Both the position numbers and the translations under genes were made by a program. The notes under the pieces were generated by a model. The model had not been told where the DNA came from. It saw nothing but the letters and a program-made list of their open reading frames with translations, and did no database searches. A stretch of 64,000 bases of DNA from QPIN01 sp965224575 (GTDB lineage: Bacteria; Pseudomonadota; Gammaproteobacteria; Methylococcales; Methylomonadaceae): contig CBDCZQ010000006.1 in NCBI GenBank assembly GCA_965224575.1, forward strand, positions 1,550,001 to 1,614,000, given 5' to 3'. Each line of letters begins with the position of its first letter. Positions within the stretch are counted from its first letter, which is position 1. Of this stretch, positions 17,058 through 26,441 are shown one piece after another.

Positions 17058-18787
17058 TAGGGTTCAGTTCCATCTACTCGTTGTTGTCCTATTGATTCTA
17101 ACTGGAAAATTTTCCAGTGACCATCTTGTGGTGATATTTTAATATTGGCTCGATAAAGGTTTTCACGGCGATGTTGATGCCCCCAGTGAATAACCTCACC
17201 CACAACAAGCCATTCACAATCAAATAAATAACCATCATTCAGTGGAGAAGGTTGGTTACTTAAATTTTGTATTTCAATACTTTTAACTTTTGACCATGCA
17301 CCATCCTGAGCTAAAAATGATTGGCGGTTTTGTAGGTAAAGTGTTTCACGTAAATCTCCACTTACACTATCAGCTAATTGGTCGTACGCAACTTCTTCCT
17401 GAGTGGATTCAAAAGCTTGATAAACATTCCATAACAGTTGATTCATCACTGACTTTGCTTTTTCTTTATCAAGACTTGCACTTTGCATTGTCAAGTTAAG
17501 TTTACCGTTTTTCATTAAGGTATAGGAAACTGCTAACGTGATAAGTATAATGATAAGTTGTATAAAATATTTGAATCGGGGATTTAAATAATGGCAGCCG
17601 ATAAGTGATAAAAGTAAAAAGCCAATAATACCTGACAACCAATAATACTGTGATGTATTGTTAGTTTCTTCAACAGGAACTGGGGTGGTTTTTGGGCTGC
17701 CAGATAATTCCGTTAGATCTATATCTGCAAGCATATTTTCCCACTCGAATACAGGGTAGTCTGGCGTGACATAACTATCAAATAAACCAGCGGGATCGTA
17801 TGCTCTGATGGCAACCTGTTGAATTTTTTTGTTAAAAAGTTTCCATTGCCATTCCACTTTCGTTGGTAAAGCTTTGATTTGGTGGGTCAGACTGACTCCA
17901 ATCAACGTTGCTACCTGTCGTTGGGCTTGTTGCGGCTCATAAGCCTGAATATCTGCTGCTCCCATTCGTATATAGTCGACACGCTCTAAAGTTGGAGGGA
18001 GCATATTTGTATCGGCAGATAATTTGTTTTGTGCTAGTAAAAATTCGCCAACTTTTTGTTTGATCGATGCAAATTCATCAGGGTAAATCATCACATCATC
18101 ACGTAACTCAAGATTAGCCCAGTCTGCCATTTCTTTTATTCTAATAACAAATTCACTTTTAATTTGTCGTGGCTCAATATATAGAAAGGCCATCACAGGA
18201 TCGTTATGGTCTCGTTTTAGTTTTGGATTAAGGAAATGGCTATACCAAGGGTCTTGCCAATTAAGACTAAGTGTTTCAGCATTAGTCAATACACCATGAT
18301 CAATGACTGGCAAGCCGTGATGAGAGACGGTGATTATGTAATTATCTCCAGCTTGTTTTATCAAGTTAAAAGCAGGATTAATCTTAATTTGTTCAGGTTT
18401 AATATCGTCGGAAAATGGATAAAAAACATTGATAATTGAACCAGAATCCTTGGCTTTATTATTTTTTTTGTTTGATTTTTTTATACTGGGAATTAGCTGC
18501 TGTTTCGCATTAATTTTAATTACTGTCAGTGAAAAATCATCAACAGTAATAGGCTGCTGAGGCCCACCTTTTTTAAGTTGTTTGATTGCGTTAGCTTCAA
18601 GATCAACGGTAACTTGTACCCCATCATCAAGCACATTAACAGCAATTCGGGTTGACACATCTTCTATCGTTACACCTGAATTCCAGTCTGCAAGAGCAAA
18701 TCTAGTTGTAATTAAAAATAATAATATAAACAGGAATTTATTTTGAACAAGGCTGTGCGCGTTAAGTTCTGCGCTTTTTAGGAACAT
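17057..18787 (-). CDS. Membrane-anchored exported protein of the CopC cluster, unknown function
   Basis: 576 residues. A signal segment ends near RFALADWNS, followed by a large periplasmic beta-rich region, then two hydrophobic helices (about 375-395 and 403-420) and a ~150-residue C-terminal domain (NQLLWNVYQAFESTQEEVAYDQLADSV) predicted outside or inside depending on topology. I know no named domain. Its place directly behind the 207-residue and CopC genes on the same strand (gaps of 18 and 48 bp) suggests an operon related to copper acquisition or resistance. Confidence 0.72.
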   Translation of the reverse strand: MFLKSAELNAHSLVQNKFLFILLFLITTRFALADWNSGVTIEDVSTRIAVNVLDDGVQVTVDLEANAIKQLKKGGPQQPITVDDFSLTVIKINAKQQLIPSIKKSNKKNNKAKDSGSIINVFYPFSDDIKPEQIKINPAFNLIKQAGDNYIITVSHHGLPVIDHGVLTNAETLSLNWQDPWYSHFLNPKLKRDHNDPVMAFLYIEPRQIKSEFVIRIKEMADWANLELRDDVMIYPDEFASIKQKVGEFLLAQNKLSADTNMLPPTLERVDYIRMGAADIQAYEPQQAQRQVATLIGVSLTHQIKALPTKVEWQWKLFNKKIQQVAIRAYDPAGLFDSYVTPDYPVFEWENMLADIDLTELSGSPKTTPVPVEETNNTSQYYWLSGIIGFLLLSLIGCHYLNPRFKYFIQLIIILITLAVSYTLMKNGKLNLTMQSASLDKEKAKSVMNQLLWNVYQAFESTQEEVAYDQLADSVSGDLRETLYLQNRQSFLAQDGAWSKVKSIEIQNLSNQPSPLNDGYLFDCEWLVVGEVIHWGHQHRRENLYRANIKISPQDGHWKIFQLESIGQQRVDGTEP

Positions 18788-18805
18788 GCTTAAATGAGTG
18801 AGTAG

Positions 18806-19429
18806 TTAGAATTTTAATGATTTTTTTTTGTTAAAACGGTAAATAAAAAAACGATAGATACCATAAGAGAACAAGAGAAGAATAGCCAAGTATAAATAAG
18901 GGAGTAGAGATTCCCATTTAAATTCAGAACCTATTCCTACTCGTAAAGGAATCCGAATTTTATCTGCAAACATATCGTCGCCAACCGTTGCGATTAAAGC
19001 ATAGTGGCCAGGTTTTGGAAAATCCACCTGGATTTGTGAGACGCCTGTTTTATATGTTTGAGCGGGCGTTTCAGCAAGAATTTTACCGTCAATCCTTTCG
19101 CCTCCTTCTGGGTTTTCCTTTAATTCAATTACACTCATTCCAATTGGCATCTTGCGCAAATCACGATCAATAAAGTCAATAGCTAAAAAGCTTGAGCCAT
19201 GTTCTGGGAGTTCCTGACAAAAAGGTTCGAAAGTATGTCTTTTTTTTGTCTTAGAGTCTTCTTTTGGTGGCTGATAGGCGGTGAGATGAACAATATAAAA
19301 ATCTGTTGTAATCAAACAGGCTAAGGATTTTGTCGGATCTGATAAAGATGGAGATTGAGCTAACCCAGTTTTTTGGAAACTGATAAATAAAAAAAATAAA
19401 AGTAACCAATGAATTAATGGTTTTTTCAC
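18806..19429 (-). CDS. Exported, C-terminally anchored protein of the CopC cluster
   Basis: 207 residues with an N-terminal signal (ending near GLAQSPS), an immunoglobulin-like periplasmic region containing FPKPGHYALIATVGDD, and a C-terminal hydrophobic helix (about 178-197) with a basic tail (YRFNKKKSLKF). The PGHY.L pattern is common in copper-cluster FixH/YtkA-like or CopC-like domains, but the match is weak. Two Cys (ACLITT and PFCQELP) may form a disulfide. It lies between CopC and the 576-residue gene. Confidence 0.7.
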   Translation of the reverse strand: MKKPLIHWLLLFFLFISFQKTGLAQSPSLSDPTKSLACLITTDFYIVHLTAYQPPKEDSKTKKRHTFEPFCQELPEHGSSFLAIDFIDRDLRKMPIGMSVIELKENPEGGERIDGKILAETPAQTYKTGVSQIQVDFPKPGHYALIATVGDDMFADKIRIPLRVGIGSEFKWESLLPYLYLAILLLFSYGIYRFFIYRFNKKKSLKF

Positions 19430-19477
19430 AATGCCCCCTGTGGGTCTAAAAATAGAAGAAATGATTTGAGTTTGAGA

Positions 19478-19837
19478 TTATTCGGTGATTTCAAAAAAGA
19501 ACTTACCAGTAACAATATGTCCATCCTCAGATTGAACGCGGTATCTAACTCCGTACCGACCTGGTGTTAAGGGTTTGAGTGATGCACTAAGGTGAGATTT
19601 GTCCATCGACTCAAGTTCTCCGTCACCATTGTCTACACGCTCGCCTTTTGTATTAACTACGGCTAAAGACGTGTATTTTGGGCCAACACCAGCATCAAAC
19701 CAAACATCCACACGAGTAGGTATTTTATTGGTTGATTCATCTTTAGCGGGTGATGATTTGACCATAATGGCATGAGCTGAAACCCACTGGCTCCATGTTA
19801 TTCCAGCAGTTAATAACAAAATTAATATCTTCTTCAT
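19478..19837 (-). CDS. copC: CopC-domain periplasmic copper-binding protein
   Basis: 119 residues, the usual CopC size. The signal peptide is cleaved before His22 (VSA|HAIMVKSSPAKDE), placing the His at the mature N-terminus where CopC binds Cu(II). The second ligand pair is visible in SEDGHIVTGKFFFEI near residues 104-116. The strands VDVWFDAGVG and LTPGRYGVRYRVQS fit the family beta-barrel. The protein carries copper in the periplasm. The cluster with exported partners and the Cus-like system downstream supports a copper-homeostasis unit. Confidence 0.92.
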   Translation of the reverse strand: MKKILILLLTAGITWSQWVSAHAIMVKSSPAKDESTNKIPTRVDVWFDAGVGPKYTSLAVVNTKGERVDNGDGELESMDKSHLSASLKPLTPGRYGVRYRVQSEDGHIVTGKFFFEITE

Positions 19838-19871
19838 AATTCTTAAATAACTCTTTAGTTAAAACGGTTTC

Positions 19872-21164
19872 TTAATTCTTAAGCTCAGACATGACTAGTA
19901 TGGCATTTCCATTTTCTAGCCATTCCGTCCAGAAAAAGCGAAATCCATCTGTTGTACCTACGATTCTTGGGTGTACTGGCTCTGCTCCTTCATCAGTTAA
20001 ACGTTGTTCTTTTTGCCAGGATTTTCCACCATCCTGGGATAATTTTGCCATTACTAATGTATTTTCAGTTGTACTTGTGGTGTATACGACGCCAATCTGA
20101 TTATTATCTATAACAGCAATATCACCAGAAGCACTAGTCTCATCGCCTAATGATACGATTGGTGAAGTGTCTTCACTATTTGATTTTGATTGATGATAAT
20201 ATAAACCACGGTTACTTTCGTTACCGTTCCAGACTACGCTATGCAATATAGTTTCGTCATTGTTTTGTGTGGTTGCAACTCCACCACCTTGGTGAGGACA
20301 GCCAACAAAATTCCAGCCAAAAGCCCAAACTGGGTCAGCATTTTTCCATGATTTTCCAGCATCAAAAGATGAGATTAGCATCATATCACGAGGATTATCG
20401 TCTCTAAAAAGCACGTGAATATTGCCTTTTTTATCTGCAGTAATGTTGCTCCAGCAACAAGTGCAGGATGTTGCTTCTAAATCATTGTGATAAATCCAGT
20501 TAGAATCTTTGTTTAAATATTGAAAGCTGGCATATCGTAAGCCTTGGCTGTCTCCAACTTCTTCTCGGTCATCTAGCCAGGTGATATGGAATGCGCCGTA
20601 TAAATCAGCAGTAATATCGTAATATCCCTGGTTAATTTTTGAATATTTATTATCAACGGGGCTAGGGATTTTATTCCAGGTTTTTCCTTTATCTAATGAA
20701 AGTGCTGCTGAGAGTATGCCTGACCAAGGCTCTCCACCCTGAGTCTGCCAAATAGCCATAATTTTATCGCCATGTGCCGCTATTTGAAAATCATTTCCTC
20801 TTTTTGATTGTTTAACTTTCGCTAGATTTCTATTGACGGTTACAGGTAAAGACCATGTTTTTCCCGCATCTAAAGAGTTGATGTATCGTAAAGCAGGGTT
20901 TTGTGATTTTTTATCCACACCTGATAAAAGTGCGTGAATAGTATTGCCTTCTGCATAAACATCTAGGGTATCAATGGTTTGTAAACCCGTGTCGGCAAAA
21001 TTGTGCTGAGTGTTTATTGGTCTTATTTGGGAGCAAGATGATAGGTTAATAAAGAGCATCAATAGGCAGGCTATTACAACTCTTGATGATAAGCTGCTGT
21101 TTTTAGTGCGAGTAGGAATAAAAGCCATTTTGTAATTAAAATTCTTAGCGTTAAATATTTTCAA
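19872..21164 (-). CDS. Sialidase-fold (BNR/Asp-box) lipoprotein of the CopC cluster
   Basis: 430 residues as read from 21164; ATG 21128 is an alternative. The hydrophobic segment ends LSSCSQ, a lipobox. At least four Asp-box motifs of the six-bladed propeller are present (SLDAGKTW, SLDKGKTW, SFDAGKSW, SQDGGKSW). A CTCCW motif near residue 237 and CPHQGGG near 292 add Cys and His on the propeller face that could bind copper. Classical sialidase Arg-triad context was not seen, so glycosidase activity is doubtful. It heads the minus-strand CopC cluster, 34 bp upstream of copC. Confidence 0.78.
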   Translation of the reverse strand: MKIFNAKNFNYKMAFIPTRTKNSSLSSRVVIACLLMLFINLSSCSQIRPINTQHNFADTGLQTIDTLDVYAEGNTIHALLSGVDKKSQNPALRYINSLDAGKTWSLPVTVNRNLAKVKQSKRGNDFQIAAHGDKIMAIWQTQGGEPWSGILSAALSLDKGKTWNKIPSPVDNKYSKINQGYYDITADLYGAFHITWLDDREEVGDSQGLRYASFQYLNKDSNWIYHNDLEATSCTCCWSNITADKKGNIHVLFRDDNPRDMMLISSFDAGKSWKNADPVWAFGWNFVGCPHQGGGVATTQNNDETILHSVVWNGNESNRGLYYHQSKSNSEDTSPIVSLGDETSASGDIAVIDNNQIGVVYTTSTTENTLVMAKLSQDGGKSWQKEQRLTDEGAEPVHPRIVGTTDGFRFFWTEWLENGNAILVMSELKN

Positions 21165-21387
21165 GTTAAGCTCTTACAACGAACTTCGTTGCTGAATGAA
21201 CCAGTGTAAATAGATAATATTTGTACGTCAACTTACACAACTAAAGAACCAGAAAAAATATTATAAGCATTCATCAATAAGCTGTGAAACTTCAAAGGTT
21301 TATCATTTTTTTCAACTAGAATTGTCAGTGATGGGTAAGAAACCTGTTGTATCGTTAAACAATTAGAACCATTACTCAGCACCTCTA

Positions 21388-22578
21388 TTAAAAATAATAC
21401 CTAAGCTCAAAGCGTAAATGGTCATCATCTCTAAGTATGTAGGCGGGGGCATTTTCAGGTGCAGAGCTAAAAAAACGAACTTCCAGTTCTGCTTTCCAAT
21501 TATCACCAAACCGTCTACTAGCTTCTATATTATAAAATTTTGTATTACTTGTTCTATCAAAAATAATACCAGCTAAAACTTCTGTACTTTGTACATCGTT
21601 AAATGCCAATCTTATAGCGGCTAAAAAATCATCCTGAAAAATTACCGGAGCATGCCCACCTCGGCTGTCATATAAATATTCAGCGACTACACCTACGTCT
21701 ATCGCTGATTCAAAAACGCTATAAAAAGTATATTCAAACCCCCCTGTTCCGGCATAATAAGTTTTTCCTTGTCCTGATCGTACAATAGACTCTAATTTCC
21801 ATAACCAGCTATCTTTTGTCATTTGAATATCAACAGCAGTTTGGTGAATCATTTCATAATAAGGAATTAATTGGGTGTCTCCGTTATCTCTTTCTACTAT
21901 AAAAGAAGGGTCTCTGCTAGTTCCATAAAAATGAGAAAAGCCTAAATCCCAGTCACCTATAGAATGTGACCAGCGAATTGCAAAAGCCAACTGTTTTTCT
22001 ATGCCATGCTTTTCGTAACGTTCTTCACCTGTATCAACTTCAGGGATTGAGCGAAATCGTCCTTCATTTCCAGCAAAGGTTCTTTCTCTAAAGCCAGTTA
22101 ATAAATATAAATCTATCGTTCCCCAATCTCTAATCAAGGCTAGATTAATCATTGGCTGTCCCAGTTTATCCTCAGTGTCTGAGTTTTCAACCAGATCCGT
22201 TTGATTAATAATATCAACCAAATGCTGAGATTCCGTCACGCCCCAAAATTCTTTTCTAATCCCGACTCTAAGTTCCCAATCATTTGCCGCTTTTAACCAG
22301 GTTAATTCGCGTATATCAAAATGAGTTCTTCTACTGTCATGTTGAGAAAGGCGATAAAAAGGCACAAAGGCTATACTTTGCAATCCATTGTCCCATTCAT
22401 GGTAAATTTCTGGTTCTAAACTGCCTGATAAGTAATAGTTATGTTGTTGATTGTCTAAGGGATTATGAAAAAATCCTAAATTTTCAATTCCTGCATAACC
22501 TGAAATATCAAGGGCATAAACTCGTGCGGCACTGCATATCAACAAAAGCAGTGTTATAAAGCATTTTGTAAAAATCAT
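21388..22578 (-). CDS. Outer-membrane beta-barrel protein of an RND-linked operon
   Basis: 396 residues with a signal peptide ending near RVYALDIS, then a continuous series of amphipathic strands rich in aromatic residues (YAGIENLGFFHNP, WELRVGIRKEFWGV) and a C-terminal FELRYYF with terminal Phe, the assembly signal for outer-membrane barrels. The layout resembles DUF1302-type barrels, but assignment is tentative. It begins 7 bp after the LolA-like gene stop, so it is cotranscribed with that gene and the RND permease; together they could export a lipid or hydrophobic compound to the outer membrane. Confidence 0.78.
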   Translation of the reverse strand: MIFTKCFITLLLLICSAARVYALDISGYAGIENLGFFHNPLDNQQHNYYLSGSLEPEIYHEWDNGLQSIAFVPFYRLSQHDSRRTHFDIRELTWLKAANDWELRVGIRKEFWGVTESQHLVDIINQTDLVENSDTEDKLGQPMINLALIRDWGTIDLYLLTGFRERTFAGNEGRFRSIPEVDTGEERYEKHGIEKQLAFAIRWSHSIGDWDLGFSHFYGTSRDPSFIVERDNGDTQLIPYYEMIHQTAVDIQMTKDSWLWKLESIVRSGQGKTYYAGTGGFEYTFYSVFESAIDVGVVAEYLYDSRGGHAPVIFQDDFLAAIRLAFNDVQSTEVLAGIIFDRTSNTKFYNIEASRRFGDNWKAELEVRFFSSAPENAPAYILRDDDHLRFELRYYF

Positions 22579-22585
22579 TCTTTAG

Positions 22586-23395
22586 CTATCTAGCACGCTT
22601 TAAGGTATTTTTGTCAAAATCACGATTAGTCAGTCCTGTTTTAAATTCATAATTATCCCAAAGCAAGGCTGTTGATTTACCATTTTGATGATTTGTCATT
22701 AATTGTTCACCTGCACGCCAAAATTGATTCAGGTATTGTTTATAATTTTTAAATAATTGAGTTTTTAATAGCGCTTCTTTTCTATCGTAATATTCAGTTT
22801 TTGTCATAATGTAACGTTTCTTATCTACCCACGATATTTGTCGGGTGTAGCCAGAATGCTCATATTTTGGAGTTAATTCGATCACGAAACAATCTATCCC
22901 GTCCACTACTTCATCTTTTAGGTATTTATAGGCATATTTTGCTATTTCAAAAGAAGTTAAATCTTCAAAAGCATATTCACTCCCTAAAAAAGGGCCAGAC
23001 TTATTACTCGATGAAATACGCTTGACTCGTTTAAGTGCCGGTAAATATAACCATTGTTCATCAGCGACTAGAGCATGGGTAAAACTTAAAAAAGCGGTAC
23101 CTTTAATATCTCTAGGACTATCAAATATAGTTAAACTTTTATCGCCTTCACCAATTATTTCCAACGTTTTAAGCTTAAGAGAACGCAAACTCTCTTCTCC
23201 ACGCCTGTTTGTTAAACGCATTTTCAATGTTGCCTTGCTATCACCAAAACCAGTATCATGTTTATCAACTTCTGTAATTATTTCCAGACCTTTTTGTTCT
23301 GCCGATACTTTACTATCAATAACGCTAGTATTTTCTATTTCAGCATAAACTTGTGTTGAAAACAAAGCTGCAATAACTATAACTAAGTGTTTCAT
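22586..23395 (-). CDS. Outer-membrane lipoprotein-sorting (LolA-like) protein, RND partner
   Basis: 269 residues from ATG 23395, chosen because AAGGAGA lies directly upstream, a clean signal peptide (MKHLVIVIAALFSTQVYAEI) follows, and the start overlaps the RND stop by 4 bp. The motifs SPRDIKGTAFLSFTH, QWLYLPALKRVKRISSS and KSGPFLGSEYAFEDL are the hallmark of the LolA/LppX-fold family (COG2834) that accompanies MMPL permeases. A paralogue lies at 60898-61674. It likely shuttles a lipid across the periplasm, by analogy with the LolA fold. Confidence 0.88.
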   Translation of the reverse strand: MKHLVIVIAALFSTQVYAEIENTSVIDSKVSAEQKGLEIITEVDKHDTGFGDSKATLKMRLTNRRGEESLRSLKLKTLEIIGEGDKSLTIFDSPRDIKGTAFLSFTHALVADEQWLYLPALKRVKRISSSNKSGPFLGSEYAFEDLTSFEIAKYAYKYLKDEVVDGIDCFVIELTPKYEHSGYTRQISWVDKKRYIMTKTEYYDRKEALLKTQLFKNYKQYLNQFWRAGEQLMTNHQNGKSTALLWDNYEFKTGLTNRDFDKNTLKRAR

Positions 23396-25689
23396 TTTTT
23401 CTCCTTTGAATCTAAACTCATGAGTAATGGCGGTAAAAATAGTAAATCTAAAAATAAAGCAACAGCGATGGTTATAGCTGTCATTAATCCCATTTCCCCA
23501 TTCATTGTAAAATGAGATAAACTTAAAACTAAAAAACCACTCACCAATACAGCGGAGGTGATCCACAATGCTACTCCTACTGTAGAAAAAGCATAACGGA
23601 TTGCATCTTCGCTACTTAATCCTTTCTCTATTCTGGCGCGTCTGTATTTACTGATAAAATGAACTGTATCATCAACAACAATACCTAATGTTAAGCCAGT
23701 TACCACGGATAAGCCTAAGCCGACCCTTCCATCTATCAAGCTCCAAACACCAAAGGCAATAGCTGCTGGAATCAAATTAGGAATCAAACTAATAAGCCCT
23801 AATTTAACTGATTTAAATGCAAACAATAGTAAAAAAGAAATCAGGGTCAAGGCAACGATAGATCCGAAAATCATTTGCTTAATATTACGCTCGCCTATAT
23901 GAGCAAACATCAGCGTTGGACTTGCCAGCTTAACTTCATATTCACTCAAATTTTGTGTTATCCACTGGTTGATACGTTTTTCTACTTCCAGCATTTGATT
24001 AGAACTCAGACTGTTTAATGTTGCTATAAGACGAATACTTGATTTATCAATATTGATTTGATCATTCAAATCCAATCCATAAGGCAATGACATTTCGTAT
24101 AACAATAAATATTGAGCTGCTAAATCACGTGATTCAGGCAATTTGTACCATGCATCATTATCGCCATGCATACTTTTATTGAGTCTTTTATAAGTGTCAG
24201 ACAAGGTGTTTACGTGTATAACCTCAGGTTGGGTCAATAACCAGGTGGTAAATTTTTGTATATTTTGTAAATATTCAGGTTCATTGATCGCACCAGTCTC
24301 TTTTGCAAGAATAGAAAACTCAACCGTATAAATACCACCCATATTTTCATTTATAAAGTCAGTGCCTTTTCTAAACTCAACACTTTTATCAAAATATTTT
24401 ACGAATTCATCGTTTAACTCATTATTAGGAGCAAAACTAATCATCACAATGGCAATCATTCCATTAACAATCAGCAATGGTTTACGAAAACGAATCACCC
24501 ATTCGGCTAATCGCTTCATGTATGAGTTATCTAAATCGTCCTTTGCTTTAACTTTAATAGGCAAAATCGACATCATTGCGGGCAAAAATGTGATGGACAA
24601 AAGCCAGGCCAGCATAACCCCAATCGCAACCATATTTCCTAAATCCCTAAAGGGTGGAGCATCACTAAAATTCATACTTAAAAAGCCTATTGCCGTGGTT
24701 AAGCTAGTTAAGAATACTGGTTGAAAATTGGCTTTTAGACTTTCTTGTATTGCCTGTTTTTTTTCATGGCCGATGCGCATGTAGTGCAATTGCGTAACAA
24801 GAATGTGTACGCAATCAGCGATCGCCATCGTTAAAATAATTGTTGGTGATATAGCAGATGTAGGTGTTATAAACCAACCTAGCCATCCTGTAAGTCCTAA
24901 AGTGGCAATAATAGAAAGAACGATCAGTATGACGACAGAAAAAGTCGCACTAAAAGAGCGTAAACTGAGTAATAAAACCAAAATAACAATGCCGTACATA
25001 ATTGGCACTAGCGTTTTATTATCATTCATAGATGATTCGCTAAATGCATTAGTCATCATCGCCATCCCTGTTAAATAGACTTTCATTCCAGGGTATTTGT
25101 TTTCTAATTCTGTTACTAATGCTCGTGCACTAGTCGCTATCTCCAGTGCTTCCATTGGATCTTTTCCTGGCAGTTGAACCGTCACATTAACGCCTGTTAC
25201 ATGGCCTTGCGAGGAAACTAATCTATTGACTAAAAAAGGTTCAGTTATTGCTACTTGTCTGATTTTTTGTATTTCTTTTGCTGATGCCTGAGAATCAACG
25301 ACTAAATCAGCAACAATCAAATCATCTTCTTCTGCTTGCGTATGCTGAAAATTAGTGACTGAATCCACTCGGCTGGAATAAGGTATTTTCCAAGACTTTT
25401 TGGTTAATTCCTGAACGGCTTGTAATGTTTGGGGTGTAAACACATTACCATTTGCTGGTTGTAAAACAAATAGAACTGCATCGGACTTATTATAGGTATC
25501 CTGTATTTCGTTAAAGGCCAGTAATTGCGGGTTTTGTTCGCTAAAATATACACGATAATCTGTTTTTAACTCTAACCTGGTTACACCTGTCCCCATGGAA
25601 ACGATAGTAATCAGTGTGAACAATAAAATCCACCAAGGGTGTTCTGTCACAAATCGAGAAAAATTTGAAATTTTTTGCTGATTTTTCAT
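23392..25689 (-). CDS. MMPL/RND-family exporter permease (copy 1)
   Basis: 765 residues with 12 predicted helices in two repeats: TM1 near 18, five helices around 215-370, TM7 near 405 and five more from about 625 to the end, with periplasmic domains between. Family motifs include FGNMVAIGVML-like and LTLGIVVDDTVHFISKYRRAR in the second half. It belongs to the hydrophobe-export RND proteins related to MMPL and HpnN. It overlaps the TetR gene by 4 bp upstream and the LolA-like gene by 4 bp downstream, making a coupled operon. The substrate is unknown; a lipid is likely. Confidence 0.92.
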   Translation of the reverse strand: MKNQQKISNFSRFVTEHPWWILLFTLITIVSMGTGVTRLELKTDYRVYFSEQNPQLLAFNEIQDTYNKSDAVLFVLQPANGNVFTPQTLQAVQELTKKSWKIPYSSRVDSVTNFQHTQAEEDDLIVADLVVDSQASAKEIQKIRQVAITEPFLVNRLVSSQGHVTGVNVTVQLPGKDPMEALEIATSARALVTELENKYPGMKVYLTGMAMMTNAFSESSMNDNKTLVPIMYGIVILVLLLSLRSFSATFSVVILIVLSIIATLGLTGWLGWFITPTSAISPTIILTMAIADCVHILVTQLHYMRIGHEKKQAIQESLKANFQPVFLTSLTTAIGFLSMNFSDAPPFRDLGNMVAIGVMLAWLLSITFLPAMMSILPIKVKAKDDLDNSYMKRLAEWVIRFRKPLLIVNGMIAIVMISFAPNNELNDEFVKYFDKSVEFRKGTDFINENMGGIYTVEFSILAKETGAINEPEYLQNIQKFTTWLLTQPEVIHVNTLSDTYKRLNKSMHGDNDAWYKLPESRDLAAQYLLLYEMSLPYGLDLNDQINIDKSSIRLIATLNSLSSNQMLEVEKRINQWITQNLSEYEVKLASPTLMFAHIGERNIKQMIFGSIVALTLISFLLLFAFKSVKLGLISLIPNLIPAAIAFGVWSLIDGRVGLGLSVVTGLTLGIVVDDTVHFISKYRRARIEKGLSSEDAIRYAFSTVGVALWITSAVLVSGFLVLSLSHFTMNGEMGLMTAITIAVALFLDLLFLPPLLMSLDSKEKK

Positions 25690-26255
25690 AAGCCATTTAA
25701 TAATAGTTTCATGATGTGTTTTGCTAAAACATCAGGTTGCTCATGCTCTTGTTTCCAGCCCGGAAGGTGTTGACGTAATGGTTGCATTTCCAAATGGTGC
25801 TTACATAAACTCAACACAGAAATTGCAGACAGGTGTTCATCCTTTTCAGGAGCTATTTCTTTTACGATGGCTAGCAAAAAACAAAATTCTTGTTTAAAAA
25901 CATCATTTGCTAACATTTTCATTCGCTGAGGATTGGCGTCTACTATTTCTCTTAATATTAACTTGTGGAATTCTGGATCTAAGCTCAGCTCATGAATAAG
26001 TGTGGTAACAAATAATTCAAGTTTGGTTTCCGCAGAGGAGTCTTCCTGCCAGATACTAGAAAAAGCTTCGGCCTTATCAGCAAAAGCATATTGAACTGTT
26101 TCAAGATACAAATGGTTTTTATCTTGAAAATAATGATAGATAGCAGCAACACTCATGTTGACGGCTTGTGCAAGATTACGCATAGATACACCTGCAAAAC
26201 CTTTTTTTGCAAATAAGCTTTTTGCCTTGATTAATATTTTTTCTTTTGAATTCAA
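25686..26255 (-). CDS. TetR-family repressor of the RND operon
   Basis: 189 residues. The N-terminal helix-turn-helix has the TetR pattern: SLFAKKGFAGVSMRNLAQAVNMSVAAIYHYFQDKNHL. The C-terminal ligand domain is divergent, as usual. It is the first gene of the operon and overlaps the permease by 4 bp. A palindrome with core CGAACGTTCG lies just upstream of its start and is the likely operator, implying autoregulation and control of the exporter by a hydrophobic ligand. Confidence 0.93.
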   Translation of the reverse strand: MNSKEKILIKAKSLFAKKGFAGVSMRNLAQAVNMSVAAIYHYFQDKNHLYLETVQYAFADKAEAFSSIWQEDSSAETKLELFVTTLIHELSLDPEFHKLILREIVDANPQRMKMLANDVFKQEFCFLLAIVKEIAPEKDEHLSAISVLSLCKHHLEMQPLRQHLPGWKQEHEQPDVLAKHIMKLLLNGL

Positions 26256-26263
26256 GTTATTAT

Positions 26264-26283
26264 AGCTAAACGAACGTTCGGCT
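26264..26283. promoter_or_regulatory. Probable TetR operator palindrome
   Basis: A perfect 10-bp core palindrome CGAACGTTCG (26271-26280) with flanking AGC/GCT symmetry, a few bases upstream of the TetR start codon. Confidence 0.65.
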
Positions 26284-26441
26284 AGTATGGTTTAAAAGCC
26301 TTTTTCTGTCAACAAAAATCTTGATTAGCCAGTAAAAAAGTTAGGAATAATAAAGACATATCACATGAAATATATCTATACATTTTATGTGTTTATATAG
26401 TAACCTCATTATTCACTCTAGTTATTTTTAAGGAAAAGATT

